A program made the position numbers and the translations under genes. Of a stretch of 64,000 nucleotides of DNA, positions 10,351 to 22,482 are shown piece after piece. A model generated the notes under the pieces. The model did not search any database, was not told the origin of the DNA, and worked only from the letters and a program-made list of their open reading frames with translations. Source of the DNA: Wolfiporia cocos (taxonomy: Eukaryota; Basidiomycota; Agaricomycetes; Polyporales; Phaeolaceae). Location: positions 1 to 64,000 of the forward strand of contig JACCLO010000049.1 in assembly GCA_029448655.1 (NCBI GenBank), read 5' to 3'. Every line of letters starts with the position of its first letter. The first letter of the stretch is position 1.

Positions 10351-13300
10351 CTACATGGTATCACGGAGGACCTGCATGATCTCCTTCTGGAATCGAGCAA
10401 GATGAGCAGCCAACTCTTCATCGGGTAGCGAGGAATGATCGAGCGCTTGCGTGAGTTGGGTCCGTAGCTGAGAGCGGACTGAAAGTAGCACCTGCCATAA
10501 GGAGTACATACCCTGAGGAGGGCCTTGCGCCGTATGGAGACTTTGTTCGAGCGGCTATCCTGCTCCTGGCGTTCCTCCATCTCGCTCAAGGCTTCTGCGA
10601 CCCGCCTTCCCTCGGCGAGGACGTCATTCGGTAGATCGGCAAGTCGGGCAAGATCAAGACCTGGCACAGATGAAACTTAGCTCAGCGTACCACACAATAT
10701 GTCCAACAAACCGTAGTGGCTCGTCTGTTCCGGCGCTCCGTCGACAACTCTGTGACGAACAGCAAAGGGCCAAGGTCTCGCAAATGTACGCACCTGTATT
10801 GAAAAGTCATGCCAAAGTTCGACGTGGATTGGCGTGACCTCTGCGTCAGAAGTTAACAAAGATACACGAAGCGATTGGTATGGAGAACCTGAACGGCAAG
10901 ATGAAGGCTGACAAGTTCTGTTAGTAACCGAGATGTAATCATTCAAAACCTACTCACTTGACAACAGATGGCTGGCGCGACAATGTTGTCGTGAGCTCGC
11001 TGAAGTGACTACAGGGCCTGTAAGCAACCCATACATTAGTGATAATGGTACAGGTGCATACGTTGCGAAGAAGACATATGACTAGCAAACCAACGGCATT
11101 ATCAGTAATGTACAGGGACCGCAAAATGAGCCGGTACGACCTTGAGTTTGATGAGTTCCTCTGCGATGGCATGCGAGATGCCAACTTCTTCCCTTGGAGA
11201 GGTGCCGCGGCCAACTTCGTCGATCAGGATGAGAGAATTCTCCGTAGCAATCCCTGGCACAATTTCGGCATCAAGATGATGCTGGTTTCATAGTTAGCTC
11301 AAGTTACAAACCAACGATCATCGCGCAAGATGCCATCTCACTCGCAAATGTGCTCAGGCTCTTTTCGATATCGTCGTCGTTCGATAGCCGAGTCAGGAGT
11401 GCATCGTGCAGTCTGCATGATACGACATTCAAAGAGGCGGTTTTGGTGATATTTGGAGAAGGTCCGCACCTGAAGCTACCGTACTCAGCAGGAACAAAGC
11501 ATCCGCACATTGCCATGACTGTCAGCAGCCCAATCTGCCGCAAGTATATGCTCTTGCCTATGGTCACAGACAATCGGATGTTTGTTGACCATATACGGGC
11601 TCGGCGTACCTAACATGCTGCGTTGAATCAGCATTGAGCGATAGATATGATGAATCAGATGATCAGACGAACTTCGGCCCCTGGACAATTTGAAAAGAGG
11701 AAGCCTCGCAGCAATATACATCATTCGGTACAAGCGTCCCGGCCGCCTGAACGTTCTCTAGAACAGGATGCTGCCCCGCCTTTATGGCTAAGGTTCCCGT
11801 GAACTCGGGACGCACTACACCAAGTATTAAGTGGTCACTGTTATCTAACTTAGAGGATGCTCACCATAGTCACGCACTAAGAAATCAAAACCAAACCTTA
11901 CAATCAACATCTCTGTCAGTCTAGCATTTACAGGACGTACGAATGCTGGCATGCGCAAAAGACCACAACATGTCCACAATGGCAACGGCCTCCGAAGCTT
12001 TGTACAGAGCTCCAATGACATCGACGATCTCGGCGATCAACTCTTGTATAATCCTGGTATGACCTGTGAGCCGGGTATTGGAATGCCAACCGGTACTACA
12101 TACTTGTCACTCATGATCAGCGTCTCGTCCAGTGCATCCTTCATGCGCGCGTTTCTCTTCTTCTGCTCAAGCTGTGAGCATTCTCACACTGGTAACCTCG
12201 TACAGGACTGACCAGCTCGATACTAGAAAAGAGCCACCGCTTTCTCTGAGCTGTCACATTCACAAAGCCTCTAGGTAGCTCCCCTCGGAGATCTGTCTTC
12301 TTCAAAGCAAAAACGAAGCCTGTGTCCTGGTACACTAGACTAAGAGGCAGGTCGTGTTGCTCCGAGAGTTCGCGGTTCAATGCAAATATATCCCCGACAT
12401 TCTCCTTGTATGTTTCTCGTGCGACGTCAAGGAGGCGATTGTAGTTTGCCTGATTTGCTGGATTTGAGCATTAACAAATGATGTTAAGGAGGAGGAAACA
12501 TACCTTGACGGCGTACACACGTGCATTCACCGCATTCAGGCCGCGCTGTATAGATCCATCGAATCTCAACGAAGGCTGCGTTATTTGGCACGTACTTTCG
12601 CTGAAGCTTCTTCTTCATTCAATGCTTCGCTAACATGCTGTTCGATTCTTGAAAGTCGCTCGTCAGAGATCATCTACATCGAACAGGCGCTTAGCGCGCA
12701 TCCAATCTACAATTATATCTCCAGCACCTACGTCCAGTACGATTCGTAACAGACGGGAGCGGCTGCCTGTCAAGGCTTTCGCGAGAACGGGCATGTTCTT
12801 GACTATGTTTCGGAGACTGAGCATTTGCGCGACGCGAGCGGCAGCAAGCTTTGCAGTGCTTGTCTCACGCGCCTCGGATGCAGCAAGCTGATGATTCAAA
12901 TGAGCATTGATACTGTGCATGACCTGAAACGGCGAAAGCTTGCCGAGCAGATTAGCTTATCGAAGTCCATATTATGGAGGGACTTGAGCGCGTTCTTCAT
13001 ATTGTCGAAACGATTTCCATTCTGTATGAGCTCTTTAAGACAGTAAGCCGAAATAGACACATCCATGGAGTTGATAGACCTTCGACGACATCAAGGCGCG
13101 CCTCTATAGAAGACTGTCTGCAGCATTATTAGATCAACTCCGTAACGGTTGCAAAATGAGATACCAGTGATAGGCGCGAGTACATTTGCCCGGAGGAGGC
13201 GAGCACCCATTGCAGTGTATGTATGATTTAATAGCCTAGGTGTGAATTACTTGAATCGTGGGCATATATTAAGAGACAGAGAGGGTTTACCCAAACATGG

Positions 13301-14098
13301 AATGGGTGGACCTCTTGAATGAGATGCTGCCCACCAGCTCCAAGTTTCGAGCAGTCTCGGGATCTATCATCATGCTGCCTTCTACTTGTACATATCGTAT
13401 GAGGAGCGAAGAAGGAGCAAAGCGTAAATTGAGCTTCGACTCTGCATACTCGAATAGCGCGCTAGCTGCAGAGAGCGCGTAATACCTATTAATGTTGTTC
13501 AGTATAGTCGCAAGGTTTCGGACGCATATACCCACTTGCTGGACACCGCGACAAGAGTTGCAGGCCGCTCATCGTCATCAACTATCAGCTGGTTGACAAA
13601 GGCAAGTCCTGCGTTTACAGTTGCAACGCGAAGCATGTGCTCAGTAGTCATATTGCTCACCAGCATCATCGTTCCAGTATTTTCTCATCACTGGATCGAC
13701 TGTGGCATCAAACTCTTCGATCATGCACTGCACTAGGACCGAAGTCGACGAGGCTTTCTTTCCTCCAGATGCCATAGGTGTATCTATCAGAGATAAAAAG
13801 GTGTTTGGGACCAGAATAATGGATGGAGAATGCAGATGAAGCTGATGCAGCGTCTTGACATATGTGGGACTGTCCACGAGCTGCGGACCATCATATTGAG
13901 CGATGATTCAGTACGAGCTGACTACATGCGCACCTGGATAAGGGAAACCCTCCCGGTATCCTTGTCCAATGCAGCAAGGCCGACTTCACGTGACACTCCG
14001 CGCCCTTCCAGGACATAGCTGGCCTCGTGCCTGGATGATGCGGCGGTCTGGGGTCGGGCGGTAGCCGGACGCGACTGGGCTGCCCAGCCGCGTGACAT
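10351..14098 (-). CDS. MSH4: MutS homologue MSH4, meiotic crossover factor
   Basis: Seventeen or so exons with introns of about 20-70 nt read as one continuous MutS protein. From the N-terminus: a Ser/Ala/Arg-rich leader (ATG at 14098, alternative 14268 in another frame), SREVGLAALDKDTG, DSPTYVKTLHQLHLHSPSI, the connector and lever regions (LRFAPSSLLIRYVQVEG; AMGARLLRANVLAPI; SLHNMDFDKLI), the clamp (LNRELSEQHDLPLSLVYQD), then the ATPase. Walker A is split over an 8-nt exon and reads GPNMLGKSIYLRQIG; signature block LSNDDDIEKSLSTFASEMAS; Walker B LILIDEVGRGTS; the C-terminal helix-turn-helix ends LRDTM at the TAG 10351-10353. MSH4 pairs with MSH5 and stabilises recombination intermediates; it lacks the mismatch-binding domain, and none is seen here. 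Two Walker A positions differ from the usual GPNMSGKST. The leader before residue 20 is uncertain. Confidence 0.85.
11610..11617 (-). other. MSH4: 8-nt microexon encoding the centre of the MSH4 P-loop
   Basis: The preceding exon ends ..GGGCCGAA at 11673; a 55-nt intron (11618-11672, donor GTTCGT, acceptor GCAG) leads to the microexon CATGTTAG; a 52-nt intron (11558-11609, donor GTACGC, acceptor ATAG) leads to GCAAGAGC. Joined, the codons give G-P-N-M-L-G-K-S in frame with good MSH4 sequence on both sides. Without the microexon the reading hits a stop or loses the Walker motif. Confidence 0.7.
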
Positions 14099-14437
14099 CG
14101 CCGTAGCGGGGTGGGATGAGGCAGGGCGTGCAAAGCCAGGAAAATATGGGACGAGCGTAGCGATCCAGCGAAAAGGAAAAGGCGCGAGACCGAGGGCGAC
14201 GACAAATGACGGCGGGTTTGAGTCCCCGCATGCGATCGATCGACGAGCGGTGCCGAATCTCGGGACATCCTAATAAGGGATCTCAATTGTGCGTACAGGG
14301 CAGGTCTGAAACGAATACAATACGAGACTCGAGCAACGGGAGGACGTACAGGATTGTGAAAGTTAGTTACATGTGTTATCACGCCCACACCGTCCGCCCT
14401 ATGCCTTAATTACTGCGTCTGTGTCCATCTTGTCTTC

Positions 14438-15331
14438 ATCCCGCCGCGGTGACAGCGTTGCGGTGCTCGCTCCTCTCGACGTGGTCCCGCTGAACACGAA
14501 GCAGCACGCGGCGCTATCGGGCTGGGACACGCTCCGTGGCCCACGGCGCGTGCTCTACGCCTTGCAGTCAGGTGTCCTGCGTCCCGTTTGCCGCGATCGG
14601 TCCCGCATATATAGTAACTCTTCATATGCACTCGCACTCACCCCCTGGAAGCATCCCTCGCACACGTAGTCTCGCCGACCGTCACGACGCTGCCCGCGAT
14701 ACACCTCTCCACGTCCTTCCCCTGCGCCCGGGCGCCACACGACGCAAACGGGCAGGCAGACTGGGAGGAGGACGTATCTGCGCTCTTTCAGTAGGCTGGA
14801 ATGGCATGCCTACACGCACAGCGGTGAGCTGCGCCATCTCCCTTTCACACGCCGATCTCACCTCACTCACTCGGCCGCGGCAGGCCGCACGCTGGCGACG
14901 CTACCGACCCTTACGTTGCCGTCTACGCGCCGCCCGCGCCGGCGTCCGTCGCAGACGCGGTGCACGTCCGGTGGACCGGCCTCCTCCACACGCCGTTTGT
15001 GACTGACGTCGCGACCGCGCTCATGTTCATCCCCTTCCCTTCCAATCCCTGCCCTCTCATAGCGGCTCGGTGCTGATTTATTGATATGGTAACTCCGGGC
15101 GCCGGGCGCCGGCCACACTTGCTGCTGTGACCGTGCACGGCGTCCCGACTGTGCCTGCGGCGTATGTTCATGCTGATACTAAGAGGACGGTGCCGCTCGC
15201 GCCGTGGGCGGGGTCAGAGGACACGTGATGCTTGCTCCTTGGGAGGAACGAGGAGGGCCGGGAGGAGGAGGACGTGTGGACGCTGGCGGAGACTAGTGTG
15301 GGAAAATGGGACGAGCTGGTGGGTGGGTGAT
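14438..15331 (+). pseudogene. RPP40-like RNase P/MRP subunit relic
   Basis: Spliced plus-strand segments resemble the C-terminal two thirds of the RNase P/MRP 40-kDa subunit: LDVVPLNTKQHAALSGWD (from about 14487), TVTTLPAIHLST, WEEDVSALFEWVGMACL (about 14762-14815), after an intron DPYVAVYAPPAP and VHVRWTGLLHTPFV (about 14900-15000), then AAVTVHGVPTVPAAYVHADT and EEDVWTLAETSVGKWDELV. Human RPP40 has the same order (EWLG, a Y..PEP block, a tGf block, VTLSVQGFADSP, a W-x-A-VG end). RPP40 is a protein of the tRNA 5'-processing ribozyme. In frame TGA at 15226-15228 stands where a Trp is expected before CLLLGRNEE, and no N-terminal half is found between this and MSH4 (divergent). So it is probably inactive; the region around 15000-15110 is also irregular. 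Confidence 0.5.
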
Positions 15332-15334
15332 CGA

Positions 15335-16477
15335 ATCCTCCTCCGAACCCCGGCCATAGGTTTCGACACTGATCGCAATATTGGTCTCCCACTCGAAGCT
15401 CAAGCGCTCACTATCCTCGCCAATCGAGACGTCATCCTCGAAGACTTCGAGCAGGTGCGGCACTATTTCACGACGCCCCAGCTTCGCAGGTACCTCCTCT
15501 TCGATCAAATGCTTCGCGCCGGTCCGATCGACCTCGGGGAGTTCGCGCTGCCGGGTGGCTACGAAGCTTTACGGTCGCTATGGGCAGAGGATCTACGGTG
15601 CCCTCACCAGTTCTCGGAGTATGACTCCACTGCCAACACGACGATCGTTCACGGGCAGCCACTTCCCCCTGGGTTCTTCGATCCGCCGACTACCCCTCAC
15701 GCCGAGGACAGGGACGCACTCACACCAGTGCAGATCGCTACGTGTGCCGGGCCAGCTGTGTTGATTTCTTTTGCACACTCGTCTCGTTGCTGTCAGAGCT
15801 GAAAATAACAACGATTCTCGGAGACCGGCTCGACCCTTCGAGCATCAAGGCTGGTAAGACAACTCCAGGCTCCGACGGCAAAGAAGAGCGTGTTGTTCGA
15901 ACACTTGGCAGGCGCGAGATCAGCGCCGAGCTCATTGTACGCATCCTCACTTTTTTGAGAATCAGCATCATGTACTCATGCTATTTTAAGCTACTTTGCA
16001 CTGGTCAGAAATCTATTACCGATCTTGTCGCACGGGCAATTTCAGATGCAGTTATACTCGATGGATCGAAGAAAGACTCATACGTGTCAAGCGAACAATG
16101 CAGGTCGCTGTCCCAAGTAATCCCGCTGCGCCCGACATGCTAGTAGATTCTGCCACGGAGGGTGGTGATGAACATTTGCACGTACCACATCCGCACTTAT
16201 TCGCTAGGGATCAAGCAGACTCGTCAAACGACGACTTCGAGCAATTTACGCCTGGCCCTCCGATGATCAAGACTACGCTCTGTCTCGTGAGCAACCCCCC
16301 CTCCCTCCTTTCCTAGTTGCTGTTTGGTGCCTCATAAGACTTCATTTATAGACTAAACAGCTATATGAGGTTGACGGAGAAGTGGGCGCGAAGATGGATG
16401 GGATGCCGGACTTGGAGGCGCATCGGATGTGGCAGTTCTATGGCGTTGAGACCGACGGAGACAAGATGTATGAGTGA
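15335..16477 (+). CDS. Unrecognised gene, several exons
   Basis: A plus-strand frame open across about 15340-15740 (GLPLEAQALTILANRDVILE; QLRRYLLFDQMLRAG; GEFALPGGYEALRSLWAEDL) is followed, across likely short introns, by ELKITTILGDRLDPSS and EERVVRTLGRREISAEL (about 15800-15930), RWIEERLIRVKRTMQ and FEQFTPGPPMIKTTL (about 16050-16285), and a last exon LYEVDGEVGAKMDGMPD ending MYE at TGA 16475-16477. Amino-acid composition and intron placement look like genuine coding. I do not recognise the family. The start is uncertain and the order of exons is my inference; it lies just upstream of the axis-like gene in the same direction. Confidence 0.45.
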
Positions 16478-16847
16478 TTGGCTCTCGTATGCATTGTTCG
16501 GACATTCTTGTCACTCTACGCCAGCTTTGGTTATGCTTCTTTCTTGTCTTGTACCATTATCGCATACCTCGCCCTGAAGACAAACGAGCGGCAAGGGTGG
16601 CTACTTTCTGCTAATGAGAAATATCATATACCATACATATACCAGCTATGTTTGAAGCGTCCGCAGAAGCACAAGCTTGTATTCTGGACAACGTCGGCTC
16701 GAATCGGCGTCTTAATTCAGAGATGTCTAGTAGCGCGTGCGTTGCGTCGCGTCACGTATTTGTGATGGATGTGACACTACGCGTTTCCGCGTCGCGCCTT
16801 GTTCTTGACAGCCATACTAGTTACTCCTTGTACACCCACCACTTGAA

Positions 16848-19800
16848 ATGTCTGCCTCCGATTCTCCTTTCAAATTGCTGCAGCAGACTATCTCAAAATC
16901 TCGCGCCAAGAATAGCAAAAGTCTAGCAGAGGCCCTCGAGAAGGTGTCCTCCCACCTCGTCTTACTCGTAAGGCAGCTATTTGGGGCTCAGTGGATGTCT
17001 GTTCATCATCATATAGAATTTATCCACGATATCCGAGCAAGCATCCAAAGTGTTATCTCAGTGTCTGCGCAGGCCCCTTCTTCCCATATACTCTGCTTTT
17101 CCGCAGCCTGCCCTTGAAGCCGCTGCCGCGATTTTCTACAAGGTCTATCACGAGAAGGTTCTCCCAACTCTTAGAAAGCAGCAGAATGAGCAACAGGGGT
17201 TATGGGAAGGAGTGCTCAACTCTCTCTTGTCCGGTGTTCTCGTATGCTTTAGTTCGATGTTTACGCTTTGTCCGGGAAGCTGACTATGTCCAGGATTTTC
17301 TCGATGAAAGTGAAAACGGTAATCTCCATCCCCATTCCCTTCTTCAGATGGGCTCATGGGTGCGCTAGACAAAGGCAAAAGTAGCAAAGCAAAGGACGTC
17401 ATAGCAGCCACGCTTTTTCCCAATCTATGCGACATATGTTTCTCACCAACTGCTCCGATGATAAGTACTGGTTTACGATGCACTGTACGGTCTCTTACAC
17501 CTTTATTTATGCGCCAAACTTACACTCATTTCGACATTACCAGGCATATACTCTTCTCGCCGATTCTGCTGCGATGCATCACGCCAATCAACACACGCTT
17601 CGTGACGACCAAATCCTTGGAGGGTGAGCCTGATTCCATTTTACCTTACTATGCCGCATACCATTTCTTGTGCGTAGTCGTCGCCTCGGAGCCACCATCT
17701 GGCGCACCAAAGGTAAGCTCTCTCGAAGCAGCGTCATGTCAGATTCCGATACCATGATCCAGATTTCCTTCCTCTGGAGAGCTTGTTGACGCTATTTGCG
17801 CGTCTATTGCCTTCAACGAAGGGGGCTGCCTCCGGTCGCGCAAACCGTACTGCATTCATCCAGTCTGTGTTCAGCAAGTCGTCTCCCCCGGAAACCACCA
17901 GCATCGGACAAAAAGGTCACGGGGCTGCTTGAGAACGTGCCCTCGGAGGACTGGGACGTGACCTCACGGAAGATTGCCGAAGCACTGGCTGCTGGCGACC
18001 GGACTTTGTGAGTAACTTAAGCTGCCGTATTATCACGCTGACCGGCGCCATATAGCCCGCAGCCTTTTGCGATAGAAGAAGTCTGTGCCTGTGGGCAAAC
18101 ACAACGATGCGATAGGCTATATGTCGATCCCAAGGCAATACTCGTGAACATGCTCATAGAAGTGTGCCTTTTGACCTTATTCGATGTCCGTCATACGGCG
18201 AGCTGATTATATGTTCATACATCGATACAGGATAACCAATATGAATCCCTGACAATCTCATACACTTCCATACACAAAATAGATATCCTGCGCGAGCGTT
18301 CTGGCGAGGAGAGGGTCGGCGCGCAGGTGCAAATTGTCATGTGCAGTCCTCCTATTCTCGGAGGAGAACCGATAACCTCTGGCATAGACGAAAGCGGCCC
18401 AGTTGTAACGTTTACTCTTACGAGCGGCGATCTGGACAGATTCGCAAATGCGTTGCGCGACAGAGGTCAAGTAAGAAAGCGTAGCTTATACTTTCTATCT
18501 GGTTTGCGAGTGCTGACACGGTATCGTAATGCAGGGACAGAAGTATAGAGAGATACTCCCACCGAAGCTATCACTAGCGACGTCGCCACTGGTTTTAGAT
18601 TTTGACACCCAGGGCAAGCCGATGAAACAACTAAGCCAATCCGAGGTGCGCTAAATTGATCGCATTCTTCCATGACTGATCTCCACTCACTAGAGGATTG
18701 AGAAAGTCCAACAATGTGAGTATCACACAATCCATAGCATCCGCGCTCATCAACACTGTCAACTTTCCGCTAGTCTACAATACCAACCAAAGCAGTGACG
18801 AACTCAGCTGCGGATCAGACCTTGATAACGCGACTAGTTCGAGATCTTCTGCTATCGACGAACGTCAGTCTATGAAATCTACGCCCCATATGCGTTCGAA
18901 AAATGTCCGAAGAGAAGCCTTTGGCGCAAGCGATGAGGAACTATGTGATCCATCTGACGTCGACTCGGTTCTGCTGGCCCCGCCTCAACGTAGGCAACGG
19001 TCGGAAGGCCCTAGAGTAATCTCCACTAGGTCAGCCAAATCGTCCGAATCCCGACTTGCCGGGAAAACCCGCAAGTCGACCAATAACTCTGTTGCCGCCA
19101 AGGCCTACAAGAGAAAGCGAGATTCTACTGAGTGCAGCGAAGACGGTCCTAACTCAGATAAGCTGGCAGAGGACGCTGTTGCCAATAAACGATCCAAGAC
19201 TTCCCCGACAGGTCGTAGCGCTCTTTGCACACCAGATCCTCCAGAGCGCACGGAATCTCAGGTGCTTCAGCCTCGTTCTACAGCGGCGACTAGGGCAACC
19301 AACAGATATCACGGCGAAAAGGAGAAAATATGTTCTCCTACCTCATGCTCCCACATGATTGACTATGGTGCTCTACCCGAATCCGATCCATTTTCGTCTA
19401 CTCGGAACACGTTGTCTCCTCTCACAGCTTTGTTTGCTCGTCGCAAGAAGGCCGACAATAAGCCTGCCCTGGAAAGCAAAGCCCCTCAGTCGAGCACGAC
19501 CAAAGGTAGACCTCATAAAGCAAAGCTCTGGAAGACAAAACCGTCTCCGCCGGGCCCTATCATCTACCAGGGAGCCTCGGACGACGATCCGTTATGTGAC
19601 AGGCATGAGCTATCTGACACGTTCGTCGAGGACGAACCTGTCGAAGAGACTAAGGAAAATCAATCGGAAGTAAAAATCAAGACACACGCAAAGCATGTGG
19701 TCCCTGCTCTCGCAGCCAGTGCTTCGACAACGGACAAAAGGGTATGTTTGTTCTCTTGCGTTCTCGTGATTGATGAGAAAGCCATATCATGGTCGTGGAC

Positions 19801-21231
19801 TACAGAGGGTCGAAATGTCGAACCCTGCCTTGCAAGAGAAAGCTCACCCATTGTCAGGTTCTACCAACATTGCTAAGGCGCGTGTACCGTGACACTTTCT
19901 ACGCCATACGCTAATACTAAAACAGTCCACAAGCAAAAAGAGAAAGATTGCGCCATGGGCCAACCTCACTTCTGAAGCCCCTCACAGATCTGCGACTGTA
20001 GACAACAGTACGAGCGGAGTTCCTGGTGTTCACCATGAAGAAACCATACAGCCTACACTGAATACTTTGGGATGCACATCTCTGTCCAAGAAGTCTATGT
20101 CATCATCCGCATCTGAAAGCCTCTTGACGGGATCTGGTAATGTTCATACAGGGCCTCTGCCTGAGGAGCCAGCCACCGCTGAAGATTCTATGTCAGACAT
20201 CTCCGAAGTTGCCAACAAGGCGATACATGCGACCATAGCAGATTCCATGCTCGGAACGAATACCACACCAAGATCCGATCGTATACATTCTCCTGCTCCT
20301 CTCGTCATTCCCTCTCCGGAAAAGCTTGAGCAAACTGATTTTGAGTTGACGGAGGTAACATCTACCCCAATTGGCAAGGTTGTTGAGGTCGATGATTGTG
20401 CAGGAGACTCTGTCTCCACGAGAAAGACCCATCCTAGACATTCCGTTACCTTCGCGCCAGTCGTGGAAGAATGCGAACCGTTGCCGGAGTTGAACTTTGA
20501 GATTGGTTCTCGGAGTCAGCCCACATCGCTGAGCCCATACAAGCGAGAGAGGGCTACTGGTAAACTTATCCATAGATACAACGGCGCACTTCTGACTTTT
20601 GTTGTTAGTGTCACTGGGACTGCTGCTGCAGGATATTGAACACGAGCCTTTCATAGGGCGACGTGAACGTGGCTCATTCCGGAAAACAAATATAACGGGT
20701 GCTGGGAACCGCTCGCGGTGCAAGGAAGCCACTGCAAATGTCCAAGACATCGAAGATGTTCTGCGGGAGTTGCATCAGGTGCCGTAGAAGCTGCTAAGGA
20801 TATTGCGGTATGCTGAGTATGTGCTCGACCCTCGCAGGCTATTTTCGGCAAGATCACGGATCGCTTTGACAGCGTACGTGAAGAAGTGCACATTGATCGG
20901 AGTGCAATCCTCCGGGAGGCAGCGCAGGATCCTATGCACATGCGTGCGGATAGGTGTGTGCTGACTGCCCATACATACTTCGCATTCTTGCGGACCTGCT
21001 GATCCCTGTGAACGGCCACTGCAGTGTCGCCCACTTCAACCGCCTTATCGACCTCGAGGCCGAATATGCGTCCTCTGGGCGTGCTGTCATTGACAGTTTG
21101 GAAGAGTTGCTTCGCGCAAATGAAGGGATATGCTGCAAAATAGAAGAGACGATAAAGAGCATCGATCGTACAACACTCGTTGGAAGGATGCCGGTGGTCC
21201 TAGTGGAAATTCCCGCGAGCCTGAGACAGTG
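16848..21231 (+). CDS. Putative meiotic chromosome-axis protein (SYCP2/Red1 type)
   Basis: Start ATG 16848 (MSASDSPFKLLQQTISKSRA). Spliced exons give (i) a helical N-terminal region of about 270 residues (ALEAAAAIFYKVYHEKVLPT; LRDDQILGG; LGATIWRTKDFLPLESLLTL; FIQSVFSKSSPPE), like the ARM-like domain of SYCP2; (ii) a beta-rich block of about 110 residues (CDRLYVDPKAILVNMLIED, YESLTISYTSIHKIDI, VQIVMCSPPILGG, LDRFANALRDRG), placed and shaped like the Spt16M/PH-like domain of SYCP2; (iii) about 600 disordered, Ser/Lys-rich residues with basic clusters (KAYKRKRD, KKKRKIAPWAN); (iv) a C-terminal coiled coil (GKITDRFDSVREEVHID; FNRLIDLEAEYASSGRAVID; LEELLRANEGICCKIEETIK). That order is that of meiotic axis core proteins Red1, SYCP2 and ASY3, which bind HORMA proteins and form coiled-coil filaments. 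Function is inferred from architecture only. The junction near 20740-20810 does not splice cleanly in my reading. Confidence 0.45.
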
Positions 21232-22482
21232 AAAGGAATACAACCATGTTATAGTAGAGAACGCGGTGAGTTCGCTCGATATCACAAACGCTCTAGTACA
21301 AATCATTGCATGTTGATCATCACATGCAGCTGTAGCATGAAACAGGAAACAAGACACAGCTGTATACAAGCGATCGGTCCACGCACGCCTCAGAAGGGAT
21401 AGTGTTAGTTTACATGACCATTGCAAGCGGAAGGTGATATGTGCAATGCATGTAACTCTCACCTAACTACCGTCATCCGGCATTCGATACTCAAATAACT
21501 TGTTGTTCTAACAATGGTATGCCAATAACCCCGTGCAAAACCACCTAGCATTCCAACGCAGCATGAGGAAGCTAAAGTATTCGCCGTGACACCTCGCTAC
21601 CCAGCTTCCTTTGTTCATACCGTCTCGATACAGAGCACCTTGTGTTATGCATCCATCGGGCTCATCTCGACCACTGTTGGGGCGCGGCCACTCCTCGCCG
21701 GTGTGGCACCCTTCTCTTCCCATCCCGCGCGCCACACTATCTTCCATTTTCCACACTCTCGTTGAATGGTTACTTCTTCCATCATTGCCGAACACGCTCT
21801 CTGACACCCGTAACATAAGTTTATATCCAATGACGGCGACAGCCTGAGACATTGTTTCACGGCATTGCGGCGGGTCTCTTGGCACGGAAAGATTAGGTTT
21901 ACTTCTCAATAAAATCGGCTATGAGCACAGCTGTGCACGCATCAAAGCACGCATTGGTGAGCCGATTTGCTATCGACCTCCGCCATTATGTGGGCTGGAA
22001 CTGCATCAGAATGGTGCCTGTGCGCAGCACACATGAAAGCGTGAAGGGGACTTGCTAGGTGCACCATTCACGAAGGGTTCACGAGCCTAGACGATCATTG
22101 CGAGATGAACGGGCGTGGTGTCTCACTGTGCCTTGCGAACAAGTGCCTCGCTAGTGCAGATGCATTTGGGTGACGGGGATCGCGAGATGAACGGACTTCT
22201 CACTCTGAGTGCGAGTGAGAGTCGACTTCGTGATCGCGTACTAGCTTGCCGTGAATTGGAAGGGATTAATATGGATCGTAAACGCCCAGCGCCACCGATG
22301 CCGCGAGTCGGCACACTGGTTTGTCAGCATGGGACCCTGGACACCATGCATATATGGTCACCGGAGCACTGGTTGCCGTCCAGTGCAGCGTGGTGACTCT
22401 TGCTTACTGATAGGTAGACTCGCATCTCTCCTATTGACTGCCACCACCACAGCCCTCCCCTCCCAAGCCCAAGCACGGTGTC
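21232..22482. other. Intergenic stretch
   Basis: No convincing gene. Frames of up to 133 codons (minus 21508-21909) have no family motif. A run of CT-rich bases with TCCCCTCCC precedes the ATG at 22483 and could be promoter of the Crinkler-type gene. Confidence 0.35.

Noticed and set aside
11304..11733. MSH4 as a pseudogene because the P-loop reads into a stop (GPKFV-stop)
   Set aside because: Two short introns and an 8-nt exon restore the motif in frame, so no break is needed.
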